Assembly (NCBI RefSeq): GCF_030122845.1
Contig: NZ_CP126084.1
Location: 2,232,001-2,296,000 of the forward strand
DNA length: 64,000 nucleotides
Source of the DNA: Paenibacillus woosongensis
GTDB taxonomy: Bacteria > Bacillota > Bacilli > Paenibacillales > Paenibacillaceae
Reading direction: 5' to 3'
The position numbers and the translations under genes were made by a program. Positions 29,752 to 38,238 of this stretch are shown here, in pieces. Under the pieces are notes generated by a model. It had not been told where the DNA came from. It saw only the letters and a list, made by a program, of their open reading frames with translations, and did not search any database. Each line of letters opens with the position of its first letter. Position 1 is the stretch's first letter.

Positions 29752-29796
29752 AAAACCTCCAGGATCACGAAAAGTGATTCTGGAGGTTTTGTTTTC
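29752..29796 (+). terminator. Terminator of the siderophore operon
   Basis: AAAACCTCCAG pairs with CTGGAGGTTTT and ATCAC with GTGAT around a GAAAA loop, followed by GTTTTCT. It may work in both directions. Confidence 0.9.
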
Positions 29797-29883
29797 TGTA
29801 ACTTCTGGAAATGATTTGGGTTTTGATGGTACATTGGAGGCAGAAGGCGTTTCCCGCTTTACAATAAAATGTGGAGAGAGAAG

Positions 29884-30414
29884 ATGAAAAGAACCGTATG
29901 GCTTTTGGTTGGTATTATCGTCATTACTAATGTTTTGTGGCTGTATTTGTTTCGGAATGCGGAACAGCCTGCCGTCACGGCTAATTCGGGTGCAAGCTTG
30001 TATTTGCTTCACGGAACGGGCGAAGCATGGGATGTAACCGATTATAAGATTATGATTGCGGCAGACAAAATTTTAAGGGGGCACGCCTCTTTAAATTACA
30101 AGGGAGATCCTGAGCAGCTCAGTCAGAGTACTTTTTTCGGATATAAAATTTATGAAGTGAGTAGCCAGGGCGAGAAGGAAGTCGTATATGCGAATGAGTT
30201 CCACTCTAATAACGGAGCAGTGTCTGTCCTGGATAATGTCAGGGATATCGGTTCATTAACGGGAGCCTATTCCTACGGGGAGCTGGAGAAGGACAAGTCG
30301 AATTATGAGAGCACTTCGCTAGAGCTTACTTGGGAAGATAACAAAGGGGAGCGGCATACTGAGATCATAGAGCTTGAAATCGACCAAGAAATTCATATCA
30401 CAGCCGATGAATAG
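29884..30414 (+). CDS. Hypothetical membrane-anchored extracytoplasmic protein
   Basis: A 176-residue protein with one N-terminal membrane helix (about 4-23) and a polar outer domain rich in Glu, Ser and Tyr. The rest looks like a beta-rich domain ending in TEIIELEIDQEIHI. No enzyme motif is seen. The ATG at 29884 has GGAGAG five bases upstream and is preferred over an earlier in-frame start. It lies 37 bases before the arylamine N-acetyltransferase and may share its transcript. Function unknown. Confidence 0.7.
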   Translation: MKRTVWLLVGIIVITNVLWLYLFRNAEQPAVTANSGASLYLLHGTGEAWDVTDYKIMIAADKILRGHASLNYKGDPEQLSQSTFFGYKIYEVSSQGEKEVVYANEFHSNNGAVSVLDNVRDIGSLTGAYSYGELEKDKSNYESTSLELTWEDNKGERHTEIIELEIDQEIHITADE

Positions 30415-30450
30415 AGGAAGAGGCTGGAACAAAGCACCTGGAGTGATGTT

Positions 30451-31320
30451 ATGTTAACAATTCAACAAACCGATGATTATTTGCGCCGGTTAGGCATGGA
30501 GCGGCAGCAGCCGACGATGGAATTTTTATTTGCCCTGCACCGTGCCCATGTCGAGAGAATTGCGTGGCACACGATTGACCTATTTGCCGGCAAGCCTGTC
30601 CCGATCGATTCCGGTAGTTTGATTCATCATATTATTTATCGTGGAGGCGGGTATTGCTTTCATCTGAACGGGGCATTCCATCACCTGTTGCGTTCGCTGG
30701 GATATCATGTATCGCTGCACCGGGCCGGGGTTCAGCCCCATGGCTATGAACCGAGAATCAATTCCTTTCATTTAAGTCTATCCGTTCATCTGCCTATTGA
30801 AAATAGAAGCAATGAAAATTACGCGTACCAAACCTGGATTGTTGATGTTGGATTGGGCGATATGCCGTATGAGCCGATTCCGCTTCATTTTGGGGAGCAT
30901 AAGCAGGGCTTTCATACTTATAAGCTTACTCCATCTAGTGTCAAAACTCCGGGCTGGCGGTTGGAACATGATCCGAAGGGAGTTTTTGCTGGCGTGGATA
31001 TCGATGCTGAAGCCGCTCCGAATATGGAGGAGTTCATACCGAAGCATCAATATTTAAGCACGTCTCCGGATTCAACCTGGATCAATTTGCTGCTCGTTCA
31101 AAACAGGCACAAAACAAACAGTAATGAGCTTAGAGGATGCGTATACAGCAGGCGCGATGAGCAGGGCCTGACCAAAAGCGAAATTACCTATCGTACCGAA
31201 TGGTTTGAACTATTGAGCGATGTATTTGACGAACCGTTAAATCACTTCAGCCAGCTCGAAAAAGACGAATTATGGACGAAAGTTCTAAAGGTCCATGAGG
31301 AGTGGAAAAGGAATCAGTAA
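30451..31320 (+). CDS. Arylamine N-acetyltransferase
   Basis: A 289-residue NAT-family enzyme, which moves acetyl from acetyl-CoA to arylamines or hydrazines through a cysteine intermediate. The catalytic triad is visible: C69 in RGGGYCFHLNG, H107 in INSFHLSL, and D132 in WIVDVGLGD. The N-terminal helical bundle, with HVERIAWHTIDLF, is also typical. The RGGGYC motif has one more glycine than the common RGGYC. The natural substrate in Bacillota is usually unknown. GGAGTG precedes the ATG. Confidence 0.9.
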   Translation: MLTIQQTDDYLRRLGMERQQPTMEFLFALHRAHVERIAWHTIDLFAGKPVPIDSGSLIHHIIYRGGGYCFHLNGAFHHLLRSLGYHVSLHRAGVQPHGYEPRINSFHLSLSVHLPIENRSNENYAYQTWIVDVGLGDMPYEPIPLHFGEHKQGFHTYKLTPSSVKTPGWRLEHDPKGVFAGVDIDAEAAPNMEEFIPKHQYLSTSPDSTWINLLLVQNRHKTNSNELRGCVYSRRDEQGLTKSEITYRTEWFELLSDVFDEPLNHFSQLEKDELWTKVLKVHEEWKRNQ

Positions 31321-31487
31321 GCCGACTCCTGCAAAATTTATTTCACGTAGACCTTGACTCTCCTGTCAGGGGAGGCAGTAAAGTGGGATTCAGCGACTCA
31401 TTCCATTTGCAGATGCTTGAGGGGCAGCAGACAGGGCTGGCGTATTATCTTGCGGCAGCGGCCGAGTCTTATGCGTCTGTAAAATAA
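31302..31487 (+). pseudogene. Short orphan reading frame, possible gene remnant
   Basis: A 61-codon frame overlaps the end of the acetyltransferase gene and runs through a MerR-type promoter, ending in MLEGQQTGLAYYLAAAAESYASVK. An ATG at 31413 would give only 24 residues and has GAGG downstream rather than upstream. Since a promoter inside a real coding sequence is unlikely, the part after the promoter may be the 3' remnant of a gene whose body was lost. Not recognised. Confidence 0.25.
31354..31384 (+). promoter_or_regulatory. MerR-type promoter with 19-bp spacer
   Basis: TTGACT (31354-31359) and TAAAGT (31379-31384) are 19 bases apart, with a CTCC...GGAG dyad and the inner palindrome CCTGTCAGG in the spacer. 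This is the layout used by MerR-family activators, which untwist an overlong spacer. No complete gene follows. Confidence 0.55.
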
Positions 31488-31535
31488 AACAAGATCTGGC
31501 CTCAGCAAGCAAACTGCTGAAAGCCGGATCCTGTT
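31488..31535. terminator. Hairpin between convergent genes
   Basis: AACAAGATC...GGC and TCAGCA pair with TGCTGA, GCC...GATCCTGTT with a few mismatches. It probably ends the M6 peptidase transcript on the minus strand. Confidence 0.6.
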
Positions 31536-31544
31536 ATTTCGTCG

Positions 31545-32942
31545 TCATGCTCTCTCTTCAATTTCGATATCCAGTGTAATCTCCTTCGTTTCCGGGTCAA
31601 AGGTAATATTCTTCAGCGATATACCGGATGGCTGTCCCGGAAAAGAGGTGGATATTCTCCCATGATCCAGAAGCTCGGTATTGTTGCTGCTTCCAGGGAA
31701 AGGATCTCCCCGGTCGCCGCTATTGCGGTCATTCGGATCATTCAAGTCCTCATTCCCGTCGGCCTGGATCAAATACATGCCGGGGGCAGCGCTTCTGGTT
31801 TGGTCATAATCCTCATCGATTCTCCATACTAACAGGCCTTCGCCCGGCAGTTCACCGTCGAATTTCTCCCGGATTCTGTTCTCAAGCAGAAGATACTGAT
31901 TGCTGGTGTAACCCGGCCCTTTAATTTTAATTACTTTGCCCTCGGCCGATGTCACCGGGAGCAGCGTCAGCCCGCTCCGGCTTTGATGAATCTTCTCGCC
32001 TTCAATCCATCCATGCTGCAGTTTATGCAGCCCTGCCGGATGAACCGGACGCATCTCCCTGCCGGCATAGGAACCGCTGGCCATCACGTCCCACATCCCA
32101 TTTCCGTCCCAGTAGTCACCGTCGGCATCATAGTTTGGATCATAGAAATCATCCCATTGGAAAGCCAGATGTCCAAGCTCATGCGCGCACACCCCGAGCA
32201 GAGCTTCCTGGGGCACCATTAAATAAGTAACAGCGGTAAGTCCAGGAGCAACTTCTTTGGGTTTAACCATTTGCCATTTATGGGACCAGATATGGTTACC
32301 GCTGAGCGGCGGGAGGATTTTCTCGGCTCCGCGTCCGGCATGTACGATGAATAACGCCGTAATCGTGCCATTGTCAAGGGCATCCAGGTGGGATGGAAAA
32401 GAGACACCGTGGGCCAGTGCGGCATCGACGGCATCCTCAGCGAGCTTTCTGGCGTCCCGCGGATAGTATTCCCGGTTGAGCTTATCGGTAAGGCCTGAGT
32501 TGCCATTCGTGTAGTAGGAGTATGTCTGCGGCATCCTGAGCCAGCCGTGCACTTCACCGTGGATTTGCACCAGCCCCCGGCTGACTTCGTCATAATAATC
32601 CGCCATACTGCCGGTTGTGTGGGTATTACGGGAGAAGAGCAGATCTTCATAGTGCTCTTTGGGGAGAACTCCCGGCATATCGGAAAAATCGACGAGAAGC
32701 ACCTTGACAATCAGCTCCCCGGTAACCGGTTTGCGCGGGGTGTGAATCAGCTCCGCCCCTGCAGGAGGCATGCCCGTTACATGGTCATCCATTCCCGGAT
32801 GGTTGTGGGCAGGGTTCTGATATCCCCGGGCAATGAGAAACTGGCTGTAAGTAAACCCGGCGGATTTCCAGTTTCTCTGATATTCGTTAACCAGATAAGC
32901 AGTGACCTCCGGAGAGGGGGGGACTTGCCGTAATTGGTTCAT
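31545..32942 (-). CDS. M6 family zinc metallopeptidase (immune inhibitor A-like)
   Basis: The 465-residue protein has the zinc site HELGH at 254-258 followed by an acidic FYDPNYDADGDYWDGNG calcium-type loop and the WDVMASGSY methionine-turn region, as in M6 peptidases. It is shorter than immune inhibitor A (about 760-800 residues), having the M6 catalytic core with a C-terminal beta-rich region but no clear propeptide. No signal peptide is visible, so its location is uncertain. AAAGGAG precedes the ATG at 32942. It lies downstream of the PL11 lyase on the same strand, 46 bases away, and may be transcribed with it. Confidence 0.85.
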   Translation of the reverse strand: MNQLRQVPPSPEVTAYLVNEYQRNWKSAGFTYSQFLIARGYQNPAHNHPGMDDHVTGMPPAGAELIHTPRKPVTGELIVKVLLVDFSDMPGVLPKEHYEDLLFSRNTHTTGSMADYYDEVSRGLVQIHGEVHGWLRMPQTYSYYTNGNSGLTDKLNREYYPRDARKLAEDAVDAALAHGVSFPSHLDALDNGTITALFIVHAGRGAEKILPPLSGNHIWSHKWQMVKPKEVAPGLTAVTYLMVPQEALLGVCAHELGHLAFQWDDFYDPNYDADGDYWDGNGMWDVMASGSYAGREMRPVHPAGLHKLQHGWIEGEKIHQSRSGLTLLPVTSAEGKVIKIKGPGYTSNQYLLLENRIREKFDGELPGEGLLVWRIDEDYDQTRSAAPGMYLIQADGNEDLNDPNDRNSGDRGDPFPGSSNNTELLDHGRISTSFPGQPSGISLKNITFDPETKEITLDIEIEERA

Positions 32943-32988
32943 AATGATTCTCCTTTCTATGGTTTAGAATGGATCAATCAACATTAAA

Positions 32989-34872
32989 TTAACCTGTCAG
33001 AAAAATATTCGGCTTCGGTGGCGCGCCCATCCCGTCTCCGAGATAGAATCCCGTGTGCGGAGGCTGGTTGTAGGCGACATTCTGCCAGGCCACGCTCAGG
33101 CGGTAAACGGGATCATGCATTAAAGTATAGATGCGGTGGGAAGTCACGTCCGTGGTCGTATAAATGCGCAGCGCGGTGTTGTCGGCGGTACGCCAGATCG
33201 CTTCCTCCCGCCAGTCGCCTAGAATGTCCGCCTGAAGGCTCGGGTTGCCTTTGGTCGAGTTGTTCGAGGCCGTCCCTGTAGCCGTCAGTAGACGATTCGT
33301 TGTGCTCTGGCTGTAATTCCACTTGTCGATTTTGCCTGTGCCGCCAGTATGATCGAGCAGCTCGCGCAGCAAATCGCCGTCCCACCAGATGGCGAAGTTC
33401 GTAGAGTTCGGCGTGGCGTCGCTGATTTTCGCGCCTTTCACGGAGTAAAGGCCGATGCCGGAAGCCCACAGCTCCGTCCCTTTCGTCCGGGGGTCGATGT
33501 CAGCCGCAAGTCCCCGGCCTGTATCCGCTCCGGTACGGATGCCCCAATAGATTTGGCCCGTGGCCGCATTATGGATTTCCGCCCCGTATGCTGCGCTGGT
33601 TGACTCGTGAACGCCGAATACTTCAAGCCCGGCGCGGTCGGGATCCAGATCGCTTACATGCAGCGCGTCGCCATGACCGAGGCCTGTCGTATACAGCCCT
33701 TTGCCGTTGTCGTCAATGACGGCTGAGCCATAAATGATCTCGTCTTTGCCGTCGTTATCGACATCGGCGACGCTAAGGCTGTGATTGCCTTGCCCAGCAT
33801 ATGCGCTGTTGCCGGATGTGTTGGAATCGAATGTCCATAGCTTAGTCAGCTTCCCGTCCCGCCAATTGTAGGCAACGAGCACGGATCTCGTATAGTAGCC
33901 GCGAGCCATGACGAAGCTAGGACGCTGCCCGTCCAAATATGCGACCCCGGCCAGAAAACGGTCCACACGGTTGCCGTAGCTGTCTCCCCAGTCGGAGACA
34001 TTGCCTCTCGCGGGCTCATAATTGACGGTCGTTAGAGCCTCGCCGTTGCTTCCTCTAAATACCGTCAAATATTCAGGACCGGAGAGCACATACCCGCTGG
34101 AGTTGCGATAATCGGCGCTGGCGCTGCCAATCGTCCTGCCGACGCCGTCTACGGTTCCATCGGCCGTTCTGAAGACGACCTCTGCTTTGCCGTCCCCGTC
34201 GAGATCATAGACGAGAAACTGCGTATAGTGCGCGCCGGCCCGAATGTTCTTGCCTAGATTAATGCGCCACATCCGGGTGCCGTTCAGGCGGTAGGCATCG
34301 ATGATTACCGGGCCGGTATAGCCGGATTGGGAATTGTCCTTGGAGTTGGAAGGATCCCATTTAAGCACAATTTCATAGGTTCCGTCCCCATCCAGGTCGC
34401 CTACGCTCGCATCATTGGCACTGTAGGTATAGGCAACCCCGTCTGGCGTCGTGCCGCCGGGAGGCTGCTGAATCGGAACGGATAGATAGTTCTGTCCCCA
34501 GACCGCCGCCGTCTCGGATGCCGCCTGCTCCTGCCCGTTCAGCACTGCTCTTACTGTATAGGTCGAACTTGATGTCCCTTGCGGGTCGATGTAATTGGTG
34601 CTGTTTGTAATGGGGCTGGCATTGACCTTAGTGCTTCCCCGGTACAGATTGAACGCGATATTGTCCGGCTCGGTGCCGAACAAGCGCCAGCTTACGAATA
34701 CTCCATTGCTCACTTTGACAGCGACCACGCCGCGTTTGAGCGACTCCATTTGCCTGGCCGATGCCGCAAAAGAGGTGGAGCTTCCTCCGAAGGTGAACAA
34801 AGGCAGTGATAACCAAAGGACAAGAAAGCATTGTATTGCTTTTCTTACGTTGGCTCTCGTAGAATAGTTCAT
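32989..34872 (-). CDS. Secreted PL11 rhamnogalacturonan lyase (YesW-like)
   Basis: A 627-residue lyase of polysaccharide lyase family 11, which cleaves rhamnogalacturonan I by beta-elimination. After a signal peptide (core about 15-37), an N-terminal FN3-like segment (VSWRLFGTEPDNIAFNLYR) leads into an eight-bladed propeller with repeated DLDGDG-type calcium loops (VGDLDGDGTYEIVLKWDPSN, VYDLDGDGKAEVVF, VADVDNDGKDEII). It is clearly homologous to the lyase part of the fusion at 2206-7221 but has no esterase. The ATG at 34872 has GGGAGGT seven bases upstream and is preferred over the one at 34890. A weak cre-like site lies upstream. Confidence 0.95.
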   Translation of the reverse strand: MNYSTRANVRKAIQCFLVLWLSLPLFTFGGSSTSFAASARQMESLKRGVVAVKVSNGVFVSWRLFGTEPDNIAFNLYRGSTKVNASPITNSTNYIDPQGTSSSTYTVRAVLNGQEQAASETAAVWGQNYLSVPIQQPPGGTTPDGVAYTYSANDASVGDLDGDGTYEIVLKWDPSNSKDNSQSGYTGPVIIDAYRLNGTRMWRINLGKNIRAGAHYTQFLVYDLDGDGKAEVVFRTADGTVDGVGRTIGSASADYRNSSGYVLSGPEYLTVFRGSNGEALTTVNYEPARGNVSDWGDSYGNRVDRFLAGVAYLDGQRPSFVMARGYYTRSVLVAYNWRDGKLTKLWTFDSNTSGNSAYAGQGNHSLSVADVDNDGKDEIIYGSAVIDDNGKGLYTTGLGHGDALHVSDLDPDRAGLEVFGVHESTSAAYGAEIHNAATGQIYWGIRTGADTGRGLAADIDPRTKGTELWASGIGLYSVKGAKISDATPNSTNFAIWWDGDLLRELLDHTGGTGKIDKWNYSQSTTNRLLTATGTASNNSTKGNPSLQADILGDWREEAIWRTADNTALRIYTTTDVTSHRIYTLMHDPVYRLSVAWQNVAYNQPPHTGFYLGDGMGAPPKPNIFLTG

Positions 34873-34920
34873 GTTGCATACCTCCCTCATTTTAATTAAA
34901 AAGATTTTTATTACTAAAAG

Positions 34921-34934
34921 AGAAAGGGCTTACA
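34921..34934 (-). promoter_or_regulatory. Weak cre-like site before the PL11 lyase gene
   Basis: Read on the minus strand, TGTAAGCCCTTTCT matches cre at 12 of 14 positions but lacks the central CG. Position, about 50 bases upstream of the start, parallels the perfect cre of the other lyase gene. The divergent gap 34891-35326 otherwise holds only a hairpin and AT-rich promoter DNA. Confidence 0.4.
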
Positions 34935-35095
34935 TAATGCAATAATAAACAAAATTTACAATATTTACAATAGTTTTGATGGTAATAGTATAAAAAATCC
35001 AGACTATAAATACTGTTTATGGAAATGTAAAATAAATCATCATCCCTTGGATATGGGGTAATCTCTGGCTTATCTATCTAGATTAATCGTTAAAT

Positions 35096-35138
35096 AAAAA
35101 GATCATGGACTCGGTTACGAGACATCCGTGATCTTTTT
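35096..35138. terminator. Terminator-like hairpin in a divergent intergenic region
   Basis: AAAAAGATCATGGA pairs with TCCGTGATCTTTTTT around a 15-base loop. Its place between divergent genes is odd: nothing obvious is transcribed into it, so it may be the end of a lost gene, or a leader attenuator for the plus-strand gene. Confidence 0.6.
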
Positions 35139-35326
35139 TGCGATAAATATCCTATGCATGCTAGAAAATCCATTAAATATCAATAGTTTTGGAGATTTTG
35201 TTTATTTTCTTATTCAATTTATCAATGGCAATGCAGTTTTTGATTCTACTCAAGCGAAATACAGATGTTCCATAATATGGATATCCATACAAAACCGCTA
35301 ACCTATTTTATAAGGAGGAAATCAGG

Positions 35327-38020
35327 ATGAAAAAAAAGATAGTCATATTGCTGATGGCATGTTGTTTGACTTTCGGAACATGGTTAAATGAGCCAGGGAG
35401 AGGGCAGGCATCAGCTGCTGAAGAAGCGGCAGACATGATGTCGTCGGCACCCGGCAGCCTATCGCTTGGGACAGACGGCAGAAGCCGGCTGTATCCGGAC
35501 GATTGGTATCCGGGGTTTAGAGATGAAGAGGGGCGGTTCCTTCATGATTTCTCGTATGCCGGCTATCATCGCGGGGAGGCGCCAATTCCTCAAGTCGATC
35601 CTTCCACGGGTATGGATGTGACGAAGGCGCCATACCATGCTGACCGGACAGGAAGCCGCGATGCGACGGCAGCAATTCAGCAAGCCATTCATGATGCCGC
35701 CGCTCAGGGCGGAGGCGTAGTCTATCTTCCAGAGGGTACTTATCAGGTCAATCCGCCTACTGGCAAAGATTACGCGTTAAATATCCCTGCAAGCCATATC
35801 GTGTTAAAAGGCGCGGGAATGAACAAAACCTTCATTTACAATGCGACCGAAAATATGAAAGGCAAAGATATTATCCGCGTCGGAAACGGCGACTGGAAAA
35901 AAACGAATGTAACGACGCAGCTGCGAAAATCGGTATCCGAACCGACGGTATTGCTTCCGGTAGAGGATGCGGGCGGCTTTGCAGTGGGTGACTATGTACT
36001 GATCACGTTTGATACGACACAGGAATTCCTGGCTGAACTCGGTATGCACAATAAATGGGCATCACGTTTGGGGCGAGTGGAGCAGCTGTTCTACAGGCAG
36101 ATCGTGGCGGTTGATGCCAAGAACCGGACGATTACGGTCGATATTCCAACCCGTTATCCGCTGAAGGTAAGAGATCATATTACGATTACGAAGACGGAGG
36201 CGCCGATCAAGGAAGTAGGGATCGAGGACTTTTCCATTGCCAACATTCAAAACTCGAAAAGCGGGTTAGGCGAAGATGATTTTAAAGTAGAAGGCACGGC
36301 GGGCTACGAGAGCGATAATGCGAAGGTGATTAACGTGATCGCCGCGGCTGACAGCTGGATCCGCAATATTAGCACATATAAGCCTGCGGGAAATTCAACC
36401 TACCATATTTTATCGAAGGGCATTGTCCTTGACCGCACAAAGAACGTGACCGTTGACCAGGTGACGATGGAGTATCCGCAGTATCGCGGTGCAAACGGCA
36501 ATGGATACTTGTATCAATTTATCGGCAACGATAATTTAATTGCCAACAGCCATGCTGTAGGGGCGCGGCACAGCTATACATTTGCCAATTTCTCAGCGAA
36601 CGGAAACGTGATGCATAACGTGTATTCGGAAAATTCGTCGCTATTAACCGATTTTCATATGTACTTAAGCATGGCTAATCTGATCGATAATATGACATTG
36701 AACGGTGACGGCATTTCTGCCATAACGCGAGACTACGGATCATCCGAGACGAACCGGCACGGTGTTGTAACGACGGAGAGCGTGTTCTGGAATACGACAG
36801 GCCAGGCGGCGCATCCAAGCAAGAGCGCGAACGGAATTATCGTGGAGTCCGAGCAGTTCGGCCACGGCTACGTTATCGGAACAAAAGGCGCTGTTACCGG
36901 AGTGAATGTGCAAATCACCGGATCGATCGCCGATACGGATACGAGACCGTTTGATATGGCCGAAGGGATCGGGCAGGGTGAGCGATTGACACCGCAAAGT
37001 CTGTTTGCGGATCAAATCGACCGAAGGGAAAGTAAGCTCGATTGGGGGCTTTCATCTCTGCTCGTGAATGGCGAGGCGATTGACGGCATGCAGTTTTTGA
37101 GAACGAGCTACACGTACACGCTGCCTTACGGATCGACGCTGACACCAACAATTCGAGCGGCAGCCATGGCTTCCGATGCGGAGATATCAATTACGCAGCC
37201 GTCGGGTACGAGCGGAACAGGCATCATTCGTGTGACAAAGGACGGCATCTCCCAGGAGTATCGGGTCAATTTCCGCGTGGCAGAGAATCCTGCGCTGCCG
37301 AAGAGCCTCTCATTTGAACCCGATCGTTCCGCTTCCGGCTGGAGGGCAGTCGGCAACGCCATCAGCGCAGGCAGCAGCGGACAACTCAAAGCTTATATTA
37401 CGATGAACAGCGGTGAAGTCGTCCATGCCGGGCAAGAGGGTATGCCAGTTCACTACACGGTGGATCATAAGCAGCTTGGAACGATACGAGGGAACATATT
37501 CACGGCAAAGAAGCCGGGCATCGTGAATATTACTGCAGAAAGCAAGCTCGGAGGCGTGACGGTAAAGAAAACGGAAGCCTTTGAGATCAAGGAAGCGATG
37601 CAGGGGCCGGAAGGAAAGCTCGCCGAAATTGCAGCAGTTACAGCAAGCGCGGATGATGGCAACGTTCCGGCAAACGCGGTGGATCGCGACCCGGATTCCA
37701 GATGGTCGGCAGAAGGCAGGGGACAATATTTGCTGCTTGAGCTGGATCGGGAGCAGTGGGTGAATCAAGTCAGTATTCTGTTCTATAACGGGAATCAGCG
37801 AGTGAACTATTTCGATCTGGAAGTGTCGGGGGACGGTGTCCATTACGAGAAAGTGCTGGAGCGAGCGGCCAGCCATAAATATCATCCGAATCGCATTGAA
37901 ACCTTTGAATTTGCGCCAGTAAAAGCAAAGTTCATTAAATACGCTGGACAAGGCAACGAGCTCAACGGCTGGAACAGCATCCTGGAGTTTTGGGTGCATG
38001 CGGCTAACGGCAAACACTGA
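35327..38020 (+). CDS. Secreted beta-helix pectinase-like protein with C-terminal F5/8C domain
   Basis: The 897-residue secreted protein has a signal peptide (about 1-31) and a right-handed beta-helix domain of the pectate lyase 3 / GH28-related superfamily (about 100-570; DATAAIQQAIHDAAAQGGGVVYLPEGTYQV is its typical start). Then follow a beta-sandwich region with a cadherin-like element (about 590-650), a bacterial Ig-like segment (about 660-760), and a discoidin/F5/8C carbohydrate-binding domain (about 765-895; NAVDRDPDSRWSAEG). I cannot assign a catalytic family; a role on the pectin backbone or side chains fits its neighbours. GGAGG precedes the ATG, and a terminator follows. Confidence 0.85.
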   Translation: MKKKIVILLMACCLTFGTWLNEPGRGQASAAEEAADMMSSAPGSLSLGTDGRSRLYPDDWYPGFRDEEGRFLHDFSYAGYHRGEAPIPQVDPSTGMDVTKAPYHADRTGSRDATAAIQQAIHDAAAQGGGVVYLPEGTYQVNPPTGKDYALNIPASHIVLKGAGMNKTFIYNATENMKGKDIIRVGNGDWKKTNVTTQLRKSVSEPTVLLPVEDAGGFAVGDYVLITFDTTQEFLAELGMHNKWASRLGRVEQLFYRQIVAVDAKNRTITVDIPTRYPLKVRDHITITKTEAPIKEVGIEDFSIANIQNSKSGLGEDDFKVEGTAGYESDNAKVINVIAAADSWIRNISTYKPAGNSTYHILSKGIVLDRTKNVTVDQVTMEYPQYRGANGNGYLYQFIGNDNLIANSHAVGARHSYTFANFSANGNVMHNVYSENSSLLTDFHMYLSMANLIDNMTLNGDGISAITRDYGSSETNRHGVVTTESVFWNTTGQAAHPSKSANGIIVESEQFGHGYVIGTKGAVTGVNVQITGSIADTDTRPFDMAEGIGQGERLTPQSLFADQIDRRESKLDWGLSSLLVNGEAIDGMQFLRTSYTYTLPYGSTLTPTIRAAAMASDAEISITQPSGTSGTGIIRVTKDGISQEYRVNFRVAENPALPKSLSFEPDRSASGWRAVGNAISAGSSGQLKAYITMNSGEVVHAGQEGMPVHYTVDHKQLGTIRGNIFTAKKPGIVNITAESKLGGVTVKKTEAFEIKEAMQGPEGKLAEIAAVTASADDGNVPANAVDRDPDSRWSAEGRGQYLLLELDREQWVNQVSILFYNGNQRVNYFDLEVSGDGVHYEKVLERAASHKYHPNRIETFEFAPVKAKFIKYAGQGNELNGWNSILEFWVHAANGKH

Positions 38021-38054
38021 AGATATTTAAGTTAGGCAATAGAGCATTTGAGTC

Positions 38055-38082
38055 AAAGAGGAGGGATGTCCCTCCTCTTTTT
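38055..38082 (+). terminator. Terminator after the beta-helix protein gene
   Basis: AAAGAGGAGGGA and TCCCTCCTCTTT form a near-perfect stem with a short loop, followed by TT. Confidence 0.8.
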
Positions 38083-38238
38083 ACTGCATAAATTCTCAAT
38101 TGAATTGTAGAAATCGTCAGTGCGCGGTTACGAAATCGGCACGTGATTTGATGTTTTGCACATATCGGCGGCAGTGATCCTTAGCTAGACTGAGAGCGTA
38201 ATGCATTTCAACTTATTTCTAAGCGGAGGTTTGAAGCA

